DNA from: an uncultured Dorea sp.
GTDB lineage: Bacteria > Bacillota_A > Clostridia > Lachnospirales > Lachnospiraceae
Reading direction: 5' to 3'
NCBI GenBank assembly: GCA_910579015.1
Contig: CAJTRO010000086.1
Coordinates: 1-5,513, forward strand
DNA length: 5,513 bases
Shown: piece by piece, positions 1 to 5,499 of the stretch
Position numbering within the stretch: the stretch's first letter is position 1
How the letters are laid out: every line of letters starts with the position of its first letter
Program-made: the position numbers and the translations under genes
The notes under the pieces: model-generated
What the model saw: only the letters and a program-made list of their open reading frames with translations
The model's database searches: none
What the model was told of the DNA's origin: nothing

Positions 1-9
1 TTCCTTGGC

Positions 10-64
10 CGGACACCTTGCAGCGCAGTGCAAGGTGCCGTGTGAACAGTAACGCGTTCATCAC
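10..64. other. Two adjacent hairpins upstream of the operon promoter
   Basis: Two imperfect inverted repeats lie back to back. The first pairs 10-22 with 29-40: nine perfect pairs (CACCTTGCA with TGCAAGGTG), then a single bulged A at 13, then three more pairs (CGG with CCG), closing a 6-nt loop. The second pairs 40-47 with 56-64 (GTGTGAAC with GTTCATCAC, one bulged T at 61) around an 8-nt loop. The two share base 40. Neither is followed by a T-run on the + strand, so they do not look like an ordinary intrinsic terminator for that strand. They could belong to the end of an upstream gene, to a dispersed intergenic repeat, or to a DNA-level element. No product can be assigned. Confidence 0.5.
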
Positions 65-90
65 TTCGGATTTAATCTTCGTGTAAATGG

Positions 91-119
91 TTGCATCTTG
101 CGTCGGATTTTCTTATAAT
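91..119 (+). promoter_or_regulatory. Sigma-A-type promoter of the desulfidase-SNF2 operon
   Basis: The -35 box TTGCAT (91-96) and the perfect -10 box TATAAT (114-119) are separated by 17 bases, the optimal spacing. Transcription would start near 126, giving a leader of about 92 nt before the GTG start at 218. No operator could be identified with confidence. A short interrupted palindrome, GATT-T-AATC (69-77), lies about 14 bases upstream of the -35 box, but it is too short to call a binding site. Confidence 0.8.
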
Positions 120-125
120 ATAGAT

Positions 126-217
126 AAATATGTCGTGAGGAACCGGAAGAGGAGGAACGAAGCGTACAGATACCGCTTAACGACAGTGCAAAAGCCGGTT
201 CCCGAAGGAGGATAAAC
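126..217 (+). promoter_or_regulatory. Structured 5' leader of the desulfidase mRNA
   Basis: The leader has a perfect 8-bp long-range pairing, GGAACCGG (139-146) with CCGGTTCC (195-202), whose 3' strand ends just before the ribosome site. Inside it is a small hairpin, AAGCGTA with TA(C)CGCTT (160-178). GTCGT (132-136) can also pair with ACGAC (180-184), which crosses the 8-bp helix, so the two would be a pseudoknot or alternatives. TTCC (199-202) can instead pair with GGAG (207-210) of the ribosome site. A second AGGAGG (150-155) has no start codon at a usable distance. It does not match T-box, SAM or other riboswitch hallmarks I know. The pairings are seen directly; regulation is inferred. 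Confidence 0.45.
206..211 (+). promoter_or_regulatory. Ribosome binding site fixing the GTG start of the desulfidase
   Basis: AGGAGG at 206-211 is six bases upstream of GTG at 218. No ATG is in frame nearby: the next in-frame methionine codon is residue 23, immediately before the conserved GCTEP motif, which would remove part of the conserved N-terminus. The GTG start is therefore well supported. Confidence 0.88.
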
Positions 218-1495
218 GTGCAGAGATCAGATGAAAAATACCAGGCGTATGTACAGATTTTAGAGGAGGAATTAGTTCCTGCCATGGGGTGTACCGAGCC
301 GATCGCCCTTGCATATGCGGCGGCAAAAGCAAGAGAAGTTCTGGGAAGTATCCCGGATAAGGTAAGCATTGGGGCAAGCGGGAGCATTATCAAGAATGTG
401 AAGAGCGTGATCGTTCCTAATACCAATCATCTGAAAGGCATCCCGGCGGCAGCGGCGGCGGGGATTGTTGCAGGAAAAGCGGAGAAGGAACTGGAAGTGA
501 TCGCAGAGGTAACGGAAGAGCAGACGAAGCAGATGGTGGAATTCCTTGATACGGTTCCGGTCAGTGTAGAGCATATTGACAATGGGATCACATTTGACAT
601 TATTGTGATCGTGTTCAAGGGTGATTCTTATACGAAGGTGCGGATCGCCAATTATCATACGAATATTGTACTGATCGAGAAGGACAGGGAGAAGCTTCTG
701 GAAGTTCCGGTGGAAGGAGAGAGCGAAGAGGGGCTTACAGACCGGAGCCTTCTGGATATGGAGAGTATCTGGGATTTTGCGAATACCATGGATATCCAGG
801 ATGTGAAGGAGGTGCTTGACCGTCAGATTGAATATAATACTGCGATTGCTAAGGAGGGCCTTAAGGGAGAATACGGCGCGAATATCGGAAGGGTGCTGTT
901 AGATACCTATGGAACGGATGTGAGAACCCGTGCAAAGGCTATGGCGGCGGCGGGCTCCGATGCACGTATGAACGGATGCGAGCTCCCGGTCATCATCAAT
1001 GCAGGAAGCGGGAATCAGGGCATGACCTGTTCCCTGCCGGTACTGGAATATGCGAAGGAGAAGGAAGCCGGGCAGGAGAAGACTTACCGTGCACTGGCGC
1101 TGTCTAATCTGGTGGCGATCCACCAGAAGACAGGCATCGGCAGATTGTCGGCTTACTGCGGGGCGGTCAGCGCCGGAGCGGCGGCGGGCGCGGGGATCGC
1201 GTACCTTTGCGGCGGAGGATACGAGGAAGTGGTACATACGGTAGTCAATGCGCTGGCGATCGTGTCCGGTATGGTCTGTGACGGAGCGAAAGCCTCCTGC
1301 GCGGCGAAGATTGCCGCATCTGTGGATGCAGGAATCCTTGGATACAACATGTATCTGCGGGGACAGCAGTTCTATGCGGGAGACGGGATCGTGACGAAGG
1401 GTGTGGAAGCCACGATCACGAATATCGGACGCCTTGGTAAGGAAGGTATGCGGGAGACGAATGAAGAGATTATCAAGATGATGATTGAGGAGTAA
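218..1495 (+). CDS. L-cysteine desulfidase family protein (YhaM/CyuA, SDH_alpha)
   Basis: This 425-residue cytoplasmic protein belongs to the family of E. coli YhaM (CyuA, about 436 residues) and archaeal L-cysteine desulfidase, which splits L-cysteine into pyruvate, ammonia and sulfide with a [4Fe-4S] cluster and no PLP. Family hallmarks visible are GCTEP at 24-28, IKNVKSVIVPNT at 58-69, SDARMNGCELP at 247-257, AGSGNQG at 262-268, RLSAYC at 309-314 and SGMVCDGAKASC at 350-361. Cys25, Cys314 and Cys354 are the likely cluster ligands: as I recall, the Methanocaldococcus enzyme uses Cys25, 282 and 322, with the same 40-residue gap between the last two. No signal peptide is apparent; the Ala/Gly-rich stretches at 76-87 and 316-328 are family features. 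Length is full and the frame intact. It is the first gene of a two-gene operon with the SNF2 gene six bases downstream. The start is GTG. Related alpha subunits of iron-sulfur L-serine dehydratase share the fold, so automated tools may call it serine dehydratase; the exact substrate is not proven by sequence. Confidence 0.93.
   Translation: MQRSDEKYQAYVQILEEELVPAMGCTEPIALAYAAAKAREVLGSIPDKVSIGASGSIIKNVKSVIVPNTNHLKGIPAAAAAGIVAGKAEKELEVIAEVTEEQTKQMVEFLDTVPVSVEHIDNGITFDIIVIVFKGDSYTKVRIANYHTNIVLIEKDREKLLEVPVEGESEEGLTDRSLLDMESIWDFANTMDIQDVKEVLDRQIEYNTAIAKEGLKGEYGANIGRVLLDTYGTDVRTRAKAMAAAGSDARMNGCELPVIINAGSGNQGMTCSLPVLEYAKEKEAGQEKTYRALALSNLVAIHQKTGIGRLSAYCGAVSAGAAAGAGIAYLCGGGYEEVVHTVVNALAIVSGMVCDGAKASCAAKIAASVDAGILGYNMYLRGQQFYAGDGIVTKGVEATITNIGRLGKEGMRETNEEIIKMMIEE
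1487..1492 (+). promoter_or_regulatory. Ribosome binding site of the SNF2 gene inside the desulfidase gene
   Basis: GAGGAG at 1487-1492 forms the last two sense codons (Glu-Glu) of the desulfidase, just before its TAA, and is nine bases upstream of ATG at 1502. It supports this start and suggests translational coupling of the two genes. Confidence 0.7.
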
Positions 1496-1501
1496 GGCAT
1501 C

Positions 1502-4500
1502 ATGAAGGAATGGAAGAGCAGATTCCAGAAGAATACGTTACGTCAGGGTGAGGAGTATTACAAGCGTGACAGAGTATTCGAACTGGAGGAACATGAAGGT
1601 ACATACACTGCTGCGGTTGTCGAGCGTGACAGGTATAATGTCAGGATCACAGAATATGAGGAAAAGGACGGCTACAGGATGACCTGTAGCTGTCCTCATG
1701 CCAAGAGCGGAAGCTGCTGCAAGCATATGGCGGCAGTTCTGTATGCCATAGAGGAGTATGAGGAACAGAAAAAGTCAATGAGGGAAGAAGAACAGAAGAT
1801 GTCAAGGAAAAAAGAGGTTCCCCAAGCTATGGACGGATATGTCTATTTTGATGAAGCGAAGATCAGAGAGTCACTGCATTTGTCACCGGATATTGAGAAG
1901 CGGGGAAGGATACTTGCGGCCCAGAAGAAGGTCACGATGGAGAGCATAGATACCGGATTTGCAGAGGGGTATAAGGAGATGCTGGGGATCATCGAGGGCA
2001 AGGGAAGCGAGAAGGGAAGGGAATTTCCGATTGAGATTGTATTTGCCAGGAACAGGGTAGTGTCATCGGACTGCTATAATTATTCATGCGTGGGGAGCTA
2101 TTACAGATCTTATATGGATCGGGAGAGATGTGAGCATATTGCGGCGCTGATGGAGATCCTGTCAGATTATCTGAAACAGAACCAGCTTGGAGACGCCACG
2201 GATCAGGGAGGCATCCAGTTGATTTTTTCCTTTCAGCAGAATCAGGCGAACCGAACGATCTCGAATGTTATGGGCGATGATGAAAGCATAACGCTGAAAC
2301 CGAGGCTGGTGAAGAAGGACGGGAGGCTGTCTGTGTCTTTTAAGATTGGGCAGAAGAAGCTTCTTCTCGTGAAGGACTTATTTGAATTTGATGAGAATGT
2401 AAGAAATTCTGCCATGGGGAGTTATGGCTCTAGTATGCAGCTCAATCACAGGCTTGAGAATTTTACCGAACAGGGACGGCGGTGGATAGAATTCATAGGA
2501 AGCCTTGTGAGGGAAGAGCGGGAGTTTGACAACCGGCTGGTGGAATCCGGAAACTATATGAAGAAGACGCTGGCTAAGAGAAATGAGATGCGTCTGTTTG
2601 GATGGCGGCTCGACCAGTTCTATGAGATCGCTTCTGCCGAGCCGTTTTCCTATGAGGAAAAGGAGGGCGAGGATAAGAAGAAATGCGAACTGACGTGCAG
2701 AGAGGGGAATCCCCGGATTACTATGGAGATCCACAAGAACCAGTTTGATAAGGATAAGACATTTCACGGAATTTCTGTAGAGTGTGATGTCCCGCCTCTT
2801 TTCTATGGAGTGAAGACGGCGTATTATATCCACGGAAATATACTGTACCGGATGGAGGAGGGATTTCTAAAGCAGATCCGCCCGTTGGCACGGCAGAGCA
2901 GGGGCAGAGGGCTGGCTTTCATGATCGGACGGAACAAGCTGTCTGATTTCTATTATACCGTATTGCCGCAGATTAGGAATGTGGTTGACGTCATAGAGGA
3001 GGATGGAGAGGAGATTGGCCGATACCTTCCGCCGGAGGCAGAGTTTATCTTCTATCTGGATGCCGGGGAGAATAATATCACTTGCAGGCCAAGAGTGCGT
3101 TATGGAGAGACGGAAGGCGGACTTGTAGAGCTGGAGGACAGTGAAAACCCGTCATTTCCTTTAGCACGGCGGGAGGAGCATAAAGAACGGGAGATCATGT
3201 TCCTGCTGCGCCAGTGGTTTCCCTATATTAATGAGAGGAAACAGGAGATGCATTGCGGAAAAGACGAGGAATGCATGTACCGGGTGTTGTCTAAGGGTGT
3301 GGACGAACTGCTTGCCATGGGCGAGGTTCAGTGTACAAAGCGGTTTTCCAGTTTGAAGATTACGAAGAAAATCCGGATGTCGGTGGGAGTATCCGTCTCA
3401 AGCGGTCTTCTGGATCTGGATATCGCGACGGAGGACCTTCCGGTTGAAGAATTACTGGAAGTTCTTAACAGCTATAACAGCAGGAAGAAATATCACAGGC
3501 TGAAAAACGGTGATTTTCTGGATATGGAGGATAATTCTTACGAAATGCTCAGTGAGATGATGGCGTCGCTCCATCTGTCCCCGAAGGATTTTATCAAAGG
3601 GAATGTAAAGGTGCCTCTGTACCGGACGCTGTATCTGGATAAGCTGTTGGAAGAGAATGAAAATGTCTACAGCGAGAGGGACAGGCATTTTAAAAATCTG
3701 GTAAGAGGCTTCAAGACCGTGAATGATTCGGATTTCCAGCTTCCGTCCGCCCTGGCAAGGGTACTGAGGAATTATCAGAAGAACGGTTACCGCTGGCTGC
3801 GTACACTGGAGAATTTTCAGTTTGGCGGAATACTTGCCGATGATATGGGACTGGGGAAGACGTTGCAGGTAATCGCGGTCCTGCTGTCTGCAAAGCAGGA
3901 GGGAAGGAAGGGGGTATCCCTGGTTGTGGCTCCAGCTTCGCTGGTGTTTAACTGGGGTGAGGAGATACACAAATTTGCACCGGAGCTTACCTTCGCGCTG
4001 ATCAGCGGGACACAGGAGGAACGGCGGAGAAAGCTTGAGAATTATGAGGAGGCGGATGTACTGATTACCTCCTATGATCTGCTCAAGCGTGATGCGCCCT
4101 TCTATGAGGGGAAGGAGTTTTTGTACCAGATCATAGATGAGGCGCAGTATATCAAGAACCACCAGACTGTGGCCGCGAAGGCTGTGAAGGTCATAAAGAG
4201 CCAGACCAGATTTGCTCTGACAGGAACGCCGATTGAGAACAGGCTCAGTGAGCTGTGGAGTATTTTTGACTATCTGATGCCGGGATTCTTATACAAATAT
4301 GAAGTATTCAGACGGGAGATAGAAGCGCCGATCGTCAAGAACCAGGACGAAACAGCAATGGAGCGCCTTAAGAAGATGACGGCGCCTTTCATACTGCGCC
4401 GCCTCAAGGCTGATGTGCTGAAGGATCTGCCGGATAAGATTGAGAAGACGCATTATGTCAGATTCGAGAAGAAACAGCAGGAGTTGTATGATGCACAGGT

Positions 4501-5149
4501 GGTTCATATGCGGCAGCAGATTGCCATGCAGGACGGGGATGAGTTTCAGAAGAATAAGCTGAAGATCCTTGCCGAATTGACAAGATTGAGACAGATCTGC
4601 TGTGATCCTTCTCTATGTTTTGAGAATTACAAGGGGGAATCGGCCAAGCTGGAAGCCTGTCAGGAATTGATCCAGAGAGCTTCGGAGGGCGGGCATAAGA
4701 TTCTTCTGTTCTCGCAGTTTGTGACGATGCTTGAGATCATCAGGCAGAAGCTTGACGAAAGCGGTATCTCGTATTATATGATCACCGGAGAAACATCTAA
4801 GGAGAAGAGGCTTAAGCTGGTGAAGAATTTCAACGAAAATGATACCAGAGTATTCCTGATTTCCCTGAAAGCAGGAGGCGTGGGACTGAACCTGACGGGA
4901 GCGGACGTGGTGATCCACTATGATCCGTGGTGGAACATTGCGGTGCAGAATCAGGCCACCGACCGCGCGCACCGTATCGGACAGGATAAGAAGGTCACGG
5001 TCTACCAGTTGATCGCGAAAGCATCAGTGGAGGAGAAGATCCGGCAGATCCAGGAGTCGAAGAAGGATCTCTTAGAGCAGGTGGTCGGAAGCGGAGCAGG
5101 ACAGCTGGGAACGATGAGCAAGGAAGATTTTCTGGAATTACTGGAGTGA
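1502..5149 (+). CDS. SNF2-family DEAD/DEAH-type ATPase with SWIM zinc finger
   Basis: A 1215-residue cytoplasmic DNA-dependent ATPase/translocase of the bacterial SNF2 group. At the N-terminus is a SWIM zinc finger (C62-x-C64-x8-C73-x-H75), followed by a charged linker (about 83-106). The long middle (about 110-740) fits the position of the bacterial SNF2-associated region but has few motifs I can name; it includes a possible second SWIM-like motif (about 174-222). The helicase core is complete: NYQKNGYRWL 757-766, Walker A GLGKT 783-787, motif Ia VVAPASLVFNW 808-818, Walker B DEAQ 879-882, motif III LTGTP 906-910, motif IV KILLFSQF 1066-1073, motif V around AGGVGLNLTGAD 1124-1135, and motif VI DRAHRIGQ 1154-1161. 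DEAQ instead of DEAH is common in bacterial SNF2 proteins. No nuclease, methylase or reader domain is fused to it, unlike many defence-linked SNF2 proteins. It is longer than Bacillus YwqA-type relatives (roughly 900 residues as I recall), mainly through the middle. It follows the desulfidase by six bases and shares its promoter. Family assignment is secure; the cellular role (repair, nucleoid or transcription-complex remodelling) is unknown. Confidence 0.95.
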   Translation: MKEWKSRFQKNTLRQGEEYYKRDRVFELEEHEGTYTAAVVERDRYNVRITEYEEKDGYRMTCSCPHAKSGSCCKHMAAVLYAIEEYEEQKKSMREEEQKMSRKKEVPQAMDGYVYFDEAKIRESLHLSPDIEKRGRILAAQKKVTMESIDTGFAEGYKEMLGIIEGKGSEKGREFPIEIVFARNRVVSSDCYNYSCVGSYYRSYMDRERCEHIAALMEILSDYLKQNQLGDATDQGGIQLIFSFQQNQANRTISNVMGDDESITLKPRLVKKDGRLSVSFKIGQKKLLLVKDLFEFDENVRNSAMGSYGSSMQLNHRLENFTEQGRRWIEFIGSLVREEREFDNRLVESGNYMKKTLAKRNEMRLFGWRLDQFYEIASAEPFSYEEKEGEDKKKCELTCREGNPRITMEIHKNQFDKDKTFHGISVECDVPPLFYGVKTAYYIHGNILYRMEEGFLKQIRPLARQSRGRGLAFMIGRNKLSDFYYTVLPQIRNVVDVIEEDGEEIGRYLPPEAEFIFYLDAGENNITCRPRVRYGETEGGLVELEDSENPSFPLARREEHKEREIMFLLRQWFPYINERKQEMHCGKDEECMYRVLSKGVDELLAMGEVQCTKRFSSLKITKKIRMSVGVSVSSGLLDLDIATEDLPVEELLEVLNSYNSRKKYHRLKNGDFLDMEDNSYEMLSEMMASLHLSPKDFIKGNVKVPLYRTLYLDKLLEENENVYSERDRHFKNLVRGFKTVNDSDFQLPSALARVLRNYQKNGYRWLRTLENFQFGGILADDMGLGKTLQVIAVLLSAKQEGRKGVSLVVAPASLVFNWGEEIHKFAPELTFALISGTQEERRRKLENYEEADVLITSYDLLKRDAPFYEGKEFLYQIIDEAQYIKNHQTVAAKAVKVIKSQTRFALTGTPIENRLSELWSIFDYLMPGFLYKYEVFRREIEAPIVKNQDETAMERLKKMTAPFILRRLKADVLKDLPDKIEKTHYVRFEKKQQELYDAQVVHMRQQIAMQDGDEFQKNKLKILAELTRLRQICCDPSLCFENYKGESAKLEACQELIQRASEGGHKILLFSQFVTMLEIIRQKLDESGISYYMITGETSKEKRLKLVKNFNENDTRVFLISLKAGGVGLNLTGADVVIHYDPWWNIAVQNQATDRAHRIGQDKKVTVYQLIAKASVEEKIRQIQESKKDLLEQVVGSGAGQLGTMSKEDFLELLE

Positions 5150-5178
5150 CAGGCGGGAAAATGTAGTTTTTAAGAGTA

Positions 5179-5196
5179 TTTCAAAAATATTTGAAA
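5179..5196. repeat. AT-rich inverted repeat downstream of the SNF2 gene
   Basis: TTTCAAA (5179-5185) and TTTGAAA (5190-5196) are perfect complements around a 4-base AATA gap. The repeat starts 30 bases after the SNF2 stop. It is AT-rich, weak as RNA, and followed on the + strand by A-rich sequence rather than T, so it is a poor intrinsic terminator. It could be part of the AT-rich upstream region that boosts the tRNA promoter (UP-like element), or simply chance in a low-complexity gap. Confidence 0.3.
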
Positions 5197-5213
5197 AAAC
5201 ATGAAAAAAAGTG

Positions 5214-5242
5214 TTGCAAATTGAAAAGAACTATGGTAATAT
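5214..5242 (+). promoter_or_regulatory. Promoter of the tRNA operon
   Basis: The -35 box TTGCAA (5214-5219) and the -10 box TAATAT (5237-5242) are 17 bases apart, with a TG at 5234-5235 forming an extended -10. Transcription should start near 5249. Runs of A lie just upstream (5183-5210), as in UP elements of strong stable-RNA promoters. The -35 box resembles that of the promoter at 91-119. Confidence 0.82.
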
Positions 5243-5247
5243 AAATC

Positions 5248-5278
5248 TCGGTCAGCACGAGAGAAATGTGTTGGCCGA
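5248..5278 (+). other. Hairpin in the 5' leader of the tRNA precursor
   Basis: The strands at 5248-5258 (TCGGTCAGCAC) and 5268-5278 (GTGTTGGCCGA) form an 11-bp stem with two G-U pairs and a 9-nt loop. It starts at the predicted transcription start and ends five bases before tRNA-Glu, so it occupies nearly the whole leader. No T-run follows, so it is not a terminator. It may protect the precursor end or shape RNase P cutting; this role is inferred. Confidence 0.6.
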
Positions 5279-5283
5279 AGAAT

Positions 5284-5355
5284 GGCTCCGTGGTCAAGCG
5301 GTTAAGACATCGCCCTTTCACGGCGGTAACACGGGTTCGATTCCCGTCGGAGTCA
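5284..5355 (+). tRNA. tRNA-Glu (anticodon TTC)
   Basis: A complete 72-nt cloverleaf. The acceptor GGCTCCG (5284-5290) pairs with CGGAGTC (5348-5354), including one G-U, and the discriminator is A at 5355. The anticodon stem TCGCC/GGCGG (5310-5314/5322-5326) holds loop CTTTCAC with anticodon TTC at 5317-5319. The T arm ACGGG-TTCGATT-CCCGT is 5331-5347. CCA is not encoded (TTA follows), so a CCA-adding enzyme is needed. It is the first gene of the tRNA operon and also supplies Glu-tRNA, which in many bacteria serves haem synthesis as well as translation. Confidence 0.97.
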
Positions 5356-5360
5356 TTAGG

Positions 5361-5385
5361 TGGACATGTCGCGTCGGCATGTCCA
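5361..5385 (+). other. Hairpin in the spacer between tRNA-Glu and tRNA-Thr
   Basis: TGGACATG (5361-5368) and CATGTCCA (5378-5385) form a perfect 8-bp stem around the 9-nt loop 5369-5377, with two possible added G-U pairs at the base. It begins five bases after tRNA-Glu and ends eight bases before tRNA-Thr. It is not followed by a T-run, so read-through into tRNA-Thr is expected. An alternative pairing of 5369-5380 with 5392-5403 would exclude it. Confidence 0.65.
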
Positions 5386-5393
5386 TTGTAAAT

Positions 5394-5466
5394 GCCGATG
5401 TGGCTCAATTGGCAGAGCAGCTGATTTGTAATCAGCAGGTTATCGGTTCGAGTCCGATCATCGGCT
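5394..5466 (+). tRNA. tRNA-Thr (anticodon TGT)
   Basis: A complete 73-nt cloverleaf. The acceptor GCCGATG (5394-5400) pairs perfectly with CATCGGC (5459-5465) and the discriminator is T at 5466. The D stem is GCTC/GAGC (5403-5406/5415-5418). The anticodon stem GCTGA/TCAGC (5420-5424/5432-5436) holds loop TTTGTAA with anticodon TGT at 5427-5429. The T arm ATCGG-TTCGAGT-CCGAT is 5442-5458. CCA is not encoded. It is the second gene of the operon, 38 bases after tRNA-Glu. Confidence 0.97.
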
Positions 5467-5467
5467 T

Positions 5468-5485
5468 TGTTTCTTAAGTGAAACA
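5468..5485 (+). other. Small hairpin between tRNA-Thr and the next tRNA
   Basis: TGTTTC (5468-5473) and GAAACA (5480-5485) form a perfect 6-bp stem with a 6-nt loop (TTAAGT). It starts one base after the tRNA-Thr discriminator and ends 14 bases before the next tRNA. It is AT-rich and followed by CCAAAATATAAT, not by T, so it is a processing-spacer candidate rather than a terminator. Confidence 0.5.
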
Positions 5486-5499
5486 CCAAAATATAATAT

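Noticed and set aside
1..86. Ends of upstream protein genes in two + frames (stops at 52 and 86) and an open 20-codon minus-strand frame from 61 leftward
   Set aside because: All are too short to judge, no frame gives a recognisable protein end, the minus frame lacks a ribosome site, and the strong inverted repeats argue against coding here.
135..215. A 26-codon frame from GTG at 135 to TAA at 213-215 as a leader peptide
   Set aside because: It has no ribosome site before the GTG, no run of cysteine or other regulatory codons, and its stop falls beside the downstream ribosome site only by position.
4136..4147. DEAQ in place of DEAH in the Walker B motif as a broken active site
   Set aside because: The catalytic D879 and E880 are intact and DEAQ is common in bacterial SNF2 proteins, so this is not a defect.
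3452..4162. A 236-codon minus-strand frame opposite the SNF2 gene
   Set aside because: It overlaps the SNF2 gene, including Walker A and motif Ia of its helicase core, has no family motif, and is explained as a shadow of a strongly coding strand.
5181..5489. A minus-strand reading frame of 102 codons opposite the tRNAs, and a + strand frame (5211-5477) through them
   Set aside because: Both run straight across two perfect tRNA genes. Peptides such as RTRTDNLLITNQ are typical artefacts of reading tRNA genes as protein. No ribosome site supports either.
5492..5497. TATAAT as a -10 box for the initiator tRNA
   Set aside because: It ends two bases before the tRNA, so transcription would start inside the mature tRNA, and no -35 box lies at the right distance.
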